The notes beneath the pieces were generated by a model. The model searched no databases and had not been told where the DNA came from. It was given only the letters and a program-made list of their open reading frames with translations. From contig NZ_OMPD01000014.1 in assembly GCF_900312745.1 (NCBI RefSeq), positions 1,364,001-1,428,000 of the forward strand: a stretch of 64,000 nt of DNA, read 5' to 3'. Shown piece by piece: positions 9,093 through 16,493 of this stretch; position 1 is the stretch's first letter; each line of letters opens with the position of its first letter. The translations under genes and the position numbers were made by a program. The DNA is from Aquimarina sp. AU58 (GTDB lineage Bacteria > Bacteroidota > Bacteroidia > Flavobacteriales > Flavobacteriaceae).

Positions 9093-9154
9093 TATAGATT
9101 AGTGCTGTAATAATTTATAATCTAGTTGCAAAATATGAGAATTTATTATTAGAA
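9093..9154 (-). promoter_or_regulatory. Upstream element shared with LipL32-like A
   Basis: Partner of 1205-1272: the same succession TATAG.TTAGTG, TTGCAAAATATGAGA, TTTATTATTAGAA in the same orientation relative to the downstream minus-strand gene. It lies 12-73 nt upstream of the 1592-aa start codon, where a promoter would be expected. Confidence 0.4.
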
Positions 9155-9294
9155 CTAAATACCTTTTTGTGTTTAATTATATTGCTATCGATAAATATTA
9201 AATTGATTCTAAAATTGAAAACAATTTTAGAAAGATAGTTTGATTTTATAGGTTCTAAAAGAGGGTTTGCTTGTTCTCTATTTCTATGTTCTTA

Positions 9295-9732
9295 CTACAT
9301 ATAGAATAAGAAAGAGGCTACAATCTGCAAGCAGCCAATAATGATTCCTAAAACTCCTAACTTACGTTGTTTTGATGCTGATTTTTCTCTTAATTGATTT
9401 GCTTTTTCTTTTGTAGCTCCATTTTTGAATAAGAAAAACTTGCTAATTGAGCGAAAAACTAACATGAACCCTAATAGAGCTTCCATAATATTCCCAACTA
9501 ACATGGTGATCCACTGGATAGGATAGGTTGTTATCCATTCTAGATTTAAAGTTGCCGAAATAACTCCCCATACACCCCAGAAACAGAACATAAGTCCGAT
9601 TATAAATCTGATCAAGCTTGGCAACGGTTCGATTTTTTCTAAAAATTCTTTTACCTCTGGTTTTTTTGATAGCAATAATGATGGTGCTGCTACTATAATA
9701 CTTAATAAAATTAATGTGATTCCGAAAATCAT
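9295..9732 (-). CDS. Small integral membrane protein, paralog 1
   Basis: A 145-residue protein with about four hydrophobic helices: residues 1-21, about 38-62 (IRFIIGLMFCFWGVWGVIS), about 70-95, and a C-terminal one (LGVLGIIIGCLQIVASFLF). A basic Lys/Arg/Glu-rich loop lies between helices 3 and 4. No family is recognised. It is a clear paralog of 15810-16232, and the two bracket the SPFH gene set. A basic cytoplasmic loop would suit an envelope-stress component, but that is inference. Confidence 0.6.
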   Translation of the reverse strand: MIFGITLILLSIIVAAPSLLLSKKPEVKEFLEKIEPLPSLIRFIIGLMFCFWGVWGVISATLNLEWITTYPIQWITMLVGNIMEALLGFMLVFRSISKFFLFKNGATKEKANQLREKSASKQRKLGVLGIIIGCLQIVASFLFYM

Positions 9733-9832
9733 GGTTTTTAGTTTTAAAGTGTTATTAATACTTATTTTTTTAATTTTATAAATGATTTTTTATATCTATA
9801 TTTTTTTGATCCCTGTTTTGAAGCCTAAAATT

Positions 9833-9848
9833 CACAGTACAAAGATGA
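9833..9848 (-). promoter_or_regulatory. Conserved leader block of the small membrane protein, copy 1
   Basis: CACAGTACAAAGATGA here is identical to 16330-16345, about the same distance (near 105 nt) upstream of the paralogous gene, within a wider similar stretch of about 60 nt. Read on the minus strand it contains CATCTTTG, one base from the TAnnTTTG -7 box, so a conserved promoter is likely. Confidence 0.45.
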
Positions 9849-9902
9849 TAGGTATAGGTTTTGAAGTTTTTTTTAAACTATCTTTTATAAATTATCGAGA
9901 TA

Positions 9903-10790
9903 CTAGATCATTTTTTCTAACTCAGGAAGCTTGGTGTCAATTTGGATTTGCCTTTCTCTGCATTCTTCAGATTTATTGCTTTCGGGATGATTAGCAAGAA
10001 AACCGTTAAGCGCCATTTGCATATCTTTAAGGTATCTTATTTTTAATGAAATTTTTTCAGTTCCGTGGTATTTTTGCCATGCTTCTTCAACATATTTATA
10101 TTCTAATTCTTGCCGTTCTAATTGTTTAATTTCCTTCCATTTTGGTAATAGATTTATTAATTCCTGAGAATTAGGAAAGGCTTTAATGGTATCTTCTAGG
10201 TCTGGAACAGCAGCATATGCCGGCCTTAAATTAGTATCAGAAAAGAAAGCAATGACTTCTTTTTCACTATCTCCAAGGAAAACGGCTAAGATTTCATTCC
10301 ACCCTATCGAAATAAACAAGAAACTACCATCGGGTATTGTGGTATCAGTAGTTAGTTTATACATATTTTCTTTTTCTAAAGGCTCTATACCAAAATTTAC
10401 ATCTTCATTAAATCCTCCTAATGCTAGTTTTCTCGCTTGAGCCACCAAAGATCCACTTTCAAAATTTTGAAGATATACAATAATCTCTATGTGATCATTT
10501 TCTCGTAGTACCGACGGAATCTTGTTAAGGTGTCTAAACTCAGGGAAACTGGTGTTATTGATGGTTGCAAATGATAGATAACTATCTTTACTTTTAATAT
10601 GTATTCCGAATTGTTTGATGTTCTTTTCTATGATTTTTTTTTGTTTTTTAAAACAAGATGACCTGATTTCATCAAATTTGCAATGTAGTGTAATTGGGTT
10701 GCAGATGAATCCCAGGCCATCTATACATAAAATGTTATTGGGATTAAAAATCGATATCGTCTCCTGCCTTTGCCGAAGCAAATTCTGCAT
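9903..10790 (-). CDS. Unrecognised cytoplasmic protein, 295 aa
   Basis: Soluble, with a beta-rich N-terminal two-thirds and a helical, highly charged C-terminal third (about residues 205-295, starting LINLLPKWKEIKQLERQ). Cysteines at the N-terminus (ILCIDG, FICNP, LHCKF, SSCFKK) are not spaced like a zinc ribbon. No family recognised. The ATG at 10790 makes the gene overlap the upstream gene's 3' end by 47 nt; there is no later good start, so translational coupling is likely. Confidence 0.55.
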   Translation of the reverse strand: MQNLLRQRQETISIFNPNNILCIDGLGFICNPITLHCKFDEIRSSCFKKQKKIIEKNIKQFGIHIKSKDSYLSFATINNTSFPEFRHLNKIPSVLRENDHIEIIVYLQNFESGSLVAQARKLALGGFNEDVNFGIEPLEKENMYKLTTDTTIPDGSFLFISIGWNEILAVFLGDSEKEVIAFFSDTNLRPAYAAVPDLEDTIKAFPNSQELINLLPKWKEIKQLERQELEYKYVEEAWQKYHGTEKISLKIRYLKDMQMALNGFLANHPESNKSEECRERQIQIDTKLPELEKMI

Positions 10791-11814
10791 TATATTTTTC
10801 CATTAATTCTCCCATTTTTAATGCCATACGAGTATCTGTAGCCATTTTTGGAGTCCAATGCATACCTACAGAACTCCAATCAGTAACTGTAAGTCCGTAT
10901 TCTTGTAAGATTGAAGCAGCATCTTTTCCTTGAGCCGCTCCCATATTTTGATGACACATAACTTTAATATAAAGCTCGAAATCTTCATAAATATCATTGT
11001 TACCCGCAGAAGAGTCAGCTTTAGATTCTTGATTGCTTTCTGCATTGGCAAATTTTCCAATGTTCGAATTCATAAAAGCATCACCATATACCTTAGAAAT
11101 CGCAAAAGTTGTGTCTTGAGACATTCTTGCTGTCCATTCTGCAGATACTTCATCCCAGATTGGTTTTTCTGTTCCTACAACTTTAAGTACTTCTTCTAGA
11201 TCCATACCTCCAGCTATTTTTGCATTAGCAGCGGCCCAGGTTTCCATATCAATGCCATTAATAGGATCTAATAATCCACCGGCTTCTGCTGCTTCTATAT
11301 GGGCATCCATCTGTGCATCTAGTTTAGCTTTTTGCTCTTTTAGAAAATTATCGGCATCGTCGTATGCTTTTTCTTCGGCAGAGTTGAGTAAAGCTATCCC
11401 CCATAAAAAATGATTTTCATCAGCGAACCCATATTCACTAATCTGATCATTAAATTCTGAAAGGTCACTATCTTTTAGGTTTTTAATATCATTAAGGATA
11501 TCGGTAGCATCCTCGTGAGAAAGTTCACGAACCTGCTCTGGCATTTCTAATTTATTTACATATCCGTATCTTCTGATACCAGATTTAAATTGGTTATTAA
11601 GATCCACCCAATGTGGTTCATTTAGGTTAGGTTTAAATGGCCACAGATCATAATCTTCGCCTTCTTCAAGGTCCTGAAAAGAAAGATCTGCACATGGCCA
11701 TGTCATGTAGTCATAGCTGTGCCAATCCATGCGATCAATAATCGCTAGGTAGTCTCTGTATTCGTCTTTTTGTTTTCCTGAAACGTCTTGATATAATTCA
11801 TTAACTGTACTCAT
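10744..11814 (-). CDS. Unrecognised protein with an internal tandem repeat, 356 aa
   Basis: Acidic cytoplasmic protein. Residues about 186-246 and 274-336 look like two copies of one domain: each ends with a W...W..(K/R)M..DT pattern (W220, W227, M231, D234 against W313, W320, M324, D327) after a helical lead-in. The N-terminal half contains WHSYDYMTWPCADLSF and a Glu/Asp-rich stretch. It may belong to an uncharacterised DUF that travels with SPFH proteins, but I cannot name it with confidence. It lies 32 nt after the SPFH-SHOCT gene on the same strand, as part of one operon. Confidence 0.6.
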   Translation of the reverse strand: MSTVNELYQDVSGKQKDEYRDYLAIIDRMDWHSYDYMTWPCADLSFQDLEEGEDYDLWPFKPNLNEPHWVDLNNQFKSGIRRYGYVNKLEMPEQVRELSHEDATDILNDIKNLKDSDLSEFNDQISEYGFADENHFLWGIALLNSAEEKAYDDADNFLKEQKAKLDAQMDAHIEAAEAGGLLDPINGIDMETWAAANAKIAGGMDLEEVLKVVGTEKPIWDEVSAEWTARMSQDTTFAISKVYGDAFMNSNIGKFANAESNQESKADSSAGNNDIYEDFELYIKVMCHQNMGAAQGKDAASILQEYGLTVTDWSSVGMHWTPKMATDTRMALKMGELMEKYNAEFASAKAGDDIDF

Positions 11815-11846
11815 ATGGTATAATTTTTAAAGATTGATTTTTGTTT

Positions 11847-12884
11847 TTAGAATTGAGATAATATTTCCTGTTTCTTCAGTTTGTATTCCTGTTCGTCGAT
11901 TAGGCCAGCATCAAATATTTTCTTAAGTTTTTCTAATTTTTGAACTGGGTCGTCGTTTTGGGGTTGAGATTGAGGTTGAGGAGGGGTATTTTGTTGAGGT
12001 GTAGACTGCTGTCCTTGATTATTCATCATATTTCCCAGCATTTGACCCATTCCCAGGCCAGCCCCCATTTGCATACCAATATTACCACCGCCTTCATTTT
12101 TTGCCATATTTTTTAAGGCCTCGAGTTGTTGGTAATCCTGGTAGCTTACTCCAAGTTCTTTCATTGCCTGTGCTTCGGCACTCATATCTGCAATTCGACC
12201 AATTCTTGTTTTGGTTTCTTCATCAAAACTGGTTCCTTCTATCCTAAAATCAAGGAGTTCAAAACCTAGTTCATCAAAGATTTGTGCGCTCGAATTCTGA
12301 GAGAATGATGCAATTTCATTACGATGTTTATCAATTTCTACATAACTAAATGAAGCGTTAGCCAGGAAATCACTGATAGGCTGAGTAATTCTGGATAGAA
12401 TAACTTTTTGTATTGCCTTTACAGGATAGTAGTCGTCACCTGCAATAACGTTGGTGAAAAAATCAACTGGTTTAGTGATTTTGAAAGAAAAATTACCAAA
12501 AGCACCTAATCCTACAGGAAAATTGTAAACAGGATCTTTATAGGTGATAGGAGAGGGGGTTCCCCAGCGTATATTTTGCATTTCTGCTTTTCTATAGAAA
12601 AAGATACCTACTTTATGAGCAGACTCAAAGGTGTACATGATATTCTTGATGGTCGTCCAAAAAGGAATATTCCCTGTTTTGAGATCGTAAAGCCCTTCTT
12701 CTTCAAAAACGCCTTCTACTTTGCCCTCGTATACAAAAAGACACCCTTGTCCGGGCCCTACGATCAATTTTGAAGCATTTTTAATCTCGTCACCATTTTC
12801 TGTCCATTTTTCAAAAAGAGTTTCGGGTTTAGGATTTTGCCATTCGATTACCGAACGAAGTTGACTTCTAAATGAATTTGACAT
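11847..12884 (-). CDS. SPFH-domain protein with C-terminal SHOCT domain (YdjI-like)
   Basis: 345 residues. The N-terminal about 230 residues read like the virion-core-protein/YdjI class of SPFH proteins: WQNPKPETLFEKW, VGPGQGCLFVYEGKVEGVF, GLYDLKTGNIPFWTTIKN, then a helical region ending AEAQAMKELGVSYQDY. A Gly/Met/Asn-rich stretch (MGAGLGMGQMLGNMMNN) and a Gln/Pro linker follow. The last about 32 residues (KLKKIFDAGLIDEQEYKLKK) are a SHOCT domain, often an oligomerisation or membrane-recruitment tail. In Bacillus subtilis YdjI helps bring the PspA-like YdjF to stressed membranes; a similar scaffold role is inferred here. No transmembrane segment is visible. Confidence 0.8.
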   Translation of the reverse strand: MSNSFRSQLRSVIEWQNPKPETLFEKWTENGDEIKNASKLIVGPGQGCLFVYEGKVEGVFEEEGLYDLKTGNIPFWTTIKNIMYTFESAHKVGIFFYRKAEMQNIRWGTPSPITYKDPVYNFPVGLGAFGNFSFKITKPVDFFTNVIAGDDYYPVKAIQKVILSRITQPISDFLANASFSYVEIDKHRNEIASFSQNSSAQIFDELGFELLDFRIEGTSFDEETKTRIGRIADMSAEAQAMKELGVSYQDYQQLEALKNMAKNEGGGNIGMQMGAGLGMGQMLGNMMNNQGQQSTPQQNTPPQPQSQPQNDDPVQKLEKLKKIFDAGLIDEQEYKLKKQEILSQF

Positions 12885-12905
12885 ATTTTTTTTCTTTTAG
12901 GATTA

Positions 12906-13670
12906 CTAATAGTTAGTTAAGAATGCAGTTTTAGCCTTGAGATCTTTTTCATACCTGTCTTTATAATCTGGTATGATTTCGATTCTCTTCTTTAAGTAGG
13001 TCTCTACATATTTTTGATATTGAGGTGTTAATTCCTCTTTGCTATACGTTTCAGAATCTTGTATGTAATTTTGAAACTTAAATTCTTCATACTGCAAATA
13101 ATGCTCTAAAGCAGCTTCTTCTCCAAGAGCATGGATAGCAAAATGTTCGATATTTCTGGCTTTAGTTCCTGGTTCGAATGTATTTACCGTTTGGCAATAT
13201 TCACAAGTACTGTAATACGATCTAAAAAAATTATCTTTTACCGGTAGTTTAGCTTGACATTGGGTACAACAAAAATCTTTGGATAAAGTATCTTTTACTT
13301 CTTTTAGTAATTTTTTTGCAGCATCTGCAAAAATTTTCACTTCGTATGATTTTAGTTTTTGTTCAAGTTTAAATTTTGCTAGATACCCTTTATCTCTTTC
13401 TTGTATAAATTTTTTAGAGCCAAATTCTGCTCCTGCATCTTCAAAAGCTTCTTCGACTTTATCTTCCCATGTGCTATCTATTTTCCAGATAAGTTCATTA
13501 GCTTGAGAATAAATTCCTTGCCAGGCATTGTGAAATGTAGTAGTTTCAAAATCAGTTGCTTTAAATAATAGAGGTAATACAGCTTCTGTTTTTTCTAATA
13601 TCTCCTCGAATCGATCTTCGATTTTCTTAAGGAATCCATCCCATCTATTTTGTGTTTCATTAAATGACAT
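12906..13670 (-). CDS. Helical protein with central zinc ribbon, 254 aa
   Basis: Residues 1-130 are helical and charged. A four-cysteine zinc ribbon sits in the middle: CxxC at 135-138 and CxxC at 156-159, separated by 17 residues, with an extra Cys at 134. The C-terminal about 90 residues are again helical and rich in Tyr and Glu. I recognise no named family. It is 21 nt upstream of the SPFH-SHOCT gene and reads in the same direction, so the pair is probably translated from one mRNA and may interact. Confidence 0.65.
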   Translation of the reverse strand: MSFNETQNRWDGFLKKIEDRFEEILEKTEAVLPLLFKATDFETTTFHNAWQGIYSQANELIWKIDSTWEDKVEEAFEDAGAEFGSKKFIQERDKGYLAKFKLEQKLKSYEVKIFADAAKKLLKEVKDTLSKDFCCTQCQAKLPVKDNFFRSYYSTCEYCQTVNTFEPGTKARNIEHFAIHALGEEAALEHYLQYEEFKFQNYIQDSETYSKEELTPQYQKYVETYLKKRIEIIPDYKDRYEKDLKAKTAFLTNY

Positions 13671-13695
13671 ACTTTTAAAGGATTATTATTATTAT

Positions 13696-13899
13696 TTAAT
13701 AGAATTGGTCTCCACAGAAATCACAGTATTTAAGGTCTGTGTCTTCGGGTCTAGCTGCGCCACAGCTTTTACATCGTTTGGTTTCGAGGCCAGCATTTGT
13801 TTCTTCATATTTTTTTGTAGAAGAAAGTGCATTAGCCAGGATATCATCAAGAAGATTTTTTTCTTCTTCTTTAGAATTTTGTTTATCGTTTTCTTGCAT
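13696..13899 (-). CDS. Small zinc-ribbon protein, 67 aa
   Basis: An acidic, helical N-terminal half is followed by a compact zinc ribbon, CKSCGAARPEDTDLKYCDFC (C43, C46, C59, C62). The size and motif fit a small partner protein rather than an enzyme. It is the first gene of the SPFH set, 25 nt ahead of the second zinc-ribbon gene, and starts just downstream of the stem-loop at 13940-13982. Two adjacent zinc-ribbon genes leading into an SPFH gene suggests a multi-protein membrane assembly. Confidence 0.65.
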   Translation of the reverse strand: MQENDKQNSKEEEKNLLDDILANALSSTKKYEETNAGLETKRCKSCGAARPEDTDLKYCDFCGDQFY

Positions 13900-13939
13900 C
13901 TTAAAATTGGTGGTTTAGAGAGAAGACATGTAGAAAAGA

Positions 13940-13982
13940 GGTTATTCCCATATTTTTTGAAACAAAAAACATAGGAATAACC
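13940..13982. terminator. Stem-loop after LipL32-like B
   Basis: A 19-bp inverted repeat with two mismatches (13940-13958 with 13964-13982) follows LipL32-like B. The GTTATTCCCATAT / AATAAC blocks match the stem-loop after LipL32-like A (400-436), so the hairpin was duplicated with the gene. It also marks the leader of the SPFH gene set. Confidence 0.6.
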
Positions 13983-14009
13983 GTAGGTGCTACTATTCCA
14001 ATTTACGTT

Positions 14010-14693
14010 TTATAGCCCTTTTTTTAAGTCTTCGATTGTTTTAGCCATTACTACTCCTGGTAATTTGATAGGAGCGGCAACCTCTGCAAGGAAAGTACCT
14101 TTTACTTCACCAGTTTTGTATGTAGTAAAACCGATACGATACAATCCAACAGTTAATGCTTTAAGAGGATCACTTGCTTCACTTTTATATCTTAAGAGAG
14201 AGTTATAACCGCTTCCGCTTGGTTGCTTTGGCATTTCGCTGCTATCATCGTTACGTTCTAGAGTAACCCAGTTAGCGCTTTTTACCGCACCTTCATTAAT
14301 ATTATCTTTGCTAACAATATCTGAACGCTCTAAAGTAATATAGGTGTCAAAATAATCAGTTGATTTTGCATTTTCTGTATATGCTGCTGATTGTGTTGCT
14401 TTTTTGATTTTAGTTTTCCCTACAGGAGACATCATTCTTACCCCAATTTCTGGAGCAACAGCAGGAATCCATACATAAATGTAATAGAATTTCTTACCGT
14501 CTTTTACTTCATCTTCATTACCAGGTGCAGCATACCCCATATAAGATACAACATCTGTATAAGGCACTTTTATGGTTTTTGGACCTATCTTTTTTTCGAT
14601 AGAACTACCAAATTTTTTTAATTTTTGAGCTTGAACATTTAGATTGCTTCCAAAAGCAAGGATAACAACTAAGATTAAAATTTTTGTTTTCAT
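14010..14693 (-). CDS. LipL32-like exported protein, paralog B
   Basis: 227 residues, roughly four-fifths identical to the protein at 477-1157 by eye, with the same signal peptide type (no lipobox). Conserved LipL32 features: YIYVWIPAV at 72-80, RMMSP at 86-90, FDT at 115-117 (matching LipL32 D132-T133), NDD at 148-150 (matching D164-D165), Tyr163 in YNSL (matching Y178), and GLYRIGFTTYKTGEVKGTF. These Leptospira numbers are from memory of the crystal structure. In Leptospira the protein is an abundant outer-membrane lipoprotein; here it would be soluble or surface-associated. It follows the SIMPL gene by 41 nt and probably belongs to its operon. Confidence 0.72.
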   Translation of the reverse strand: MKTKILILVVILAFGSNLNVQAQKLKKFGSSIEKKIGPKTIKVPYTDVVSYMGYAAPGNEDEVKDGKKFYYIYVWIPAVAPEIGVRMMSPVGKTKIKKATQSAAYTENAKSTDYFDTYITLERSDIVSKDNINEGAVKSANWVTLERNDDSSEMPKQPSGSGYNSLLRYKSEASDPLKALTVGLYRIGFTTYKTGEVKGTFLAEVAAPIKLPGVVMAKTIEDLKKGL

Positions 14694-14734
14694 TTTTTTG
14701 ATTTTATGTGTTTATTTATTGATATACACCGTTA

Positions 14735-15349
14735 TTATTCTAGTGTAAAAGTTACTTTTACAAGATGTTTTTGAATTTCTTCTGGTTTATGCATATTTAT
14801 GTATTGCGTTCTGGAATCAGAATTTTCAATTTTTATAATATGCCCCAATTTTTTATTGAGATGATCAGCAGTTTTTTTTGCTTTCACTTTTGCATCTTCA
14901 ATTGCAGTGAGTGTTAAAGCGGCCCATTCTGTATTGCTTTTTTCTTTGGCTACTGCTTCGACCTGCATAATTGTTAAACCATTCATCCTCTGTTTGGTGA
15001 TTTTGATCACCTCTTCTTCAGAAGTTGTTGCATAACTGTAATATGAAATATCATTTACTTCTGAGTAAGATGCATACAATTGATAAAGAACATTCTTTTG
15101 AAACTTACTAAAATCAACTCCTATAGTCTTTAACTTATCACTGTATAATTGTTTAACCTGTGATAAACTTTTGGGTTCAAGTTGCTGATATCCATTTGCA
15201 ACGAGTTGTTTTAGCGAGATGGTAAGAAAATAGTTGTTAACTTCTATTTGCTTGTTCGCTTCTCCTACAATAGTTAGGGTCGCATTATTTTCTTGTGAAA
15301 TAACCGATGTAACCGTTAAGAGGAGTACTATAAAAACAAGTTTTTTCAT
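14735..15349 (-). CDS. Exported SIMPL (DUF541)-domain protein
   Basis: A 204-residue protein with a signal peptide (MKKLVFIVLLLTVTSVISQ). The opening ATLTIVGEANKQIEV, the central region around VIKITKQRMNGLTI and the late helix AIEDAKVKAKKTADHLNKKL followed by GHIIKIE are the hallmarks of SIMPL/DUF541 proteins. These are periplasmic proteins related to mammalian SIMPL and bacterial BP26/oscillin, which can form ring-shaped oligomers; their function is not settled. It sits between a zinc-ribbon membrane protein and LipL32-like B on the same strand. Confidence 0.7.
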   Translation of the reverse strand: MKKLVFIVLLLTVTSVISQENNATLTIVGEANKQIEVNNYFLTISLKQLVANGYQQLEPKSLSQVKQLYSDKLKTIGVDFSKFQKNVLYQLYASYSEVNDISYYSYATTSEEEVIKITKQRMNGLTIMQVEAVAKEKSNTEWAALTLTAIEDAKVKAKKTADHLNKKLGHIIKIENSDSRTQYINMHKPEEIQKHLVKVTFTLE

Positions 15350-15379
15350 TTTAAAAAATTATATGATTTTACGTGATTT

Positions 15380-15724
15380 CTATTTTACCAAATAAGGCAG
15401 TACAGTAAGTAATGCAATAAGCACAACCAGAATTGTAAGCCCTGTAAAGTGATACCATGGAGTTTTTATTTGATTGTTTTTAAAATCGTTAAAACTCTGT
15501 ATCAATTGCTGATTCTGAAATTCTCTTTCTTCAAAAGCTCCTTTACAATGACCGCAAACCGAGTATACTTTTTTTCCGATAGGAAAGAACGGTATCCAAA
15601 ACACATGAAAATATTTTCTATATCCTTGTATCCACATATTGTTTTCTGTATTACAATATGGGCAACTTCCTCCTTCTAATTTTTTGGGATGAATGATTGA
15701 AGAACCTGTTCCAAATATGATCAT
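15380..15724 (-). CDS. Zinc-ribbon membrane protein, 114 aa
   Basis: The N-terminal zinc ribbon has CPYC near residue 21 and CGHC near residue 58, with a family-like central phrase YFHVFWIPFFPIGKKVYSVC. A single hydrophobic helix lies at the C-terminus (LTILVVLIALLTVLPYLV). This matches the zinc-ribbon family of small membrane-anchored proteins common in Bacteroidota; the function is unknown. The C-terminal anchor would leave the ribbon on the cytoplasmic side. Confidence 0.7.
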   Translation of the reverse strand: MIIFGTGSSIIHPKKLEGGSCPYCNTENNMWIQGYRKYFHVFWIPFFPIGKKVYSVCGHCKGAFEEREFQNQQLIQSFNDFKNNQIKTPWYHFTGLTILVVLIALLTVLPYLVK

Positions 15725-15809
15725 GGTGTACTTGTTTTTTTGGTTGTTTGTTTTTTGATAATACCAGAAGAGATAAAAAATCTTGAATTTAATTATCTCT
15801 ATATGCTTA

Positions 15810-16232
15810 TTACATAAAGAATAAGAAAGAAGCTACAATCATCCAGCAACCCACTATGATTCCTAAAATTCCTAGTTTACCTTGTTTTGGGGCTAATTTT
15901 TCTCTTAGCTGATTCGCTTTTTCTTTGGCAGCTTCATTTTTAGATAAAAAGAACTTGTTGATTAAACCAAAACCGAGCATAAAACCTAAAACAGCTTCAA
16001 TAATGTTTCCTGCTAATAAGGTGATCCACCAGATAGGATATGTTGTAAGCCATCCAAGGTTTAAAATTGCCGAGATGATTCCCCATACTCCCCAGAAACA
16101 AAATACAAGTCCGATCCAACCTTGATATGGTTCGATTTTTTCCAAAAGTTCTTTTGCGTTTGGTTTTTTAGATAACAATAGTGATGGTACTGCTATAATA
16201 CTTAATAGAATTAATGTGATTCCCCAGATCAT
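15810..16232 (-). CDS. Small integral membrane protein, paralog 2
   Basis: 140 residues with four hydrophobic segments and the same order of motifs as the protein at 9295-9732 (MIWGITLILLSI, SLLLSKKP, CFWGVWGIIS, NQLREK, KLGILGIIVGC). Identity is high along the whole length. It is the first gene of the minus-strand run toward the zinc-ribbon, SIMPL and LipL32-like genes. No family recognised. Confidence 0.6.
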   Translation of the reverse strand: MIWGITLILLSIIAVPSLLLSKKPNAKELLEKIEPYQGWIGLVFCFWGVWGIISAILNLGWLTTYPIWWITLLAGNIIEAVLGFMLGFGLINKFFLSKNEAAKEKANQLREKLAPKQGKLGILGIIVGCWMIVASFLFFM

Positions 16233-16329
16233 AATTTTTAGTTTTAAAGGGTTAGTATTTATTTTTTTGTGATTTTATATATGACTTCTTATATCTGTTT
16301 TTTTGATACATGTTTTGAAGACCAAAAAT

Positions 16330-16345
16330 CACAGTACAAAGATGA
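16330..16345 (-). promoter_or_regulatory. Conserved leader block of the small membrane protein, copy 2
   Basis: The same 16 bases as 9833-9848, in a similar neighbourhood (TTTTTTTGAT..., ATGTTTTGAAG). It includes CATCTTTG on the minus strand, a near match to the -7 box, about 105 nt upstream of the start. The shared leader implies that the two paralogs keep common control. Confidence 0.45.
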
Positions 16346-16391
16346 GCGATACAATTGCTGATAAATACACCTTTTCTGGTGAAAATATTTA

Positions 16392-16405
16392 CCCTGAAAA
16401 CAGGG
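16392..16405. promoter_or_regulatory. Palindrome CCCTGAAAACAGGG upstream of the surface protein
   Basis: A perfect 5-bp dyad with a 4-base centre, 88-101 nt upstream of the ATG of the 1820-aa surface protein. It is followed at once by GGTATTTGTATG, so a TTTG -33 element (16411-16414) lies just downstream. The same dyad lies ahead of both sensor kinases (28228-28241, and with one change at 25879-25892). Position and symmetry fit an activator site for the LuxR-type regulator nearby; the binding protein is inferred. Confidence 0.5.
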
Positions 16406-16493
16406 GGGTATTTGTATGTGGTAAAACCCTTTTTATAGTGAACTTTAATACTAAGGGAAAATATAGTTTTGAGGTAAACAATTTTTTTCAAAA

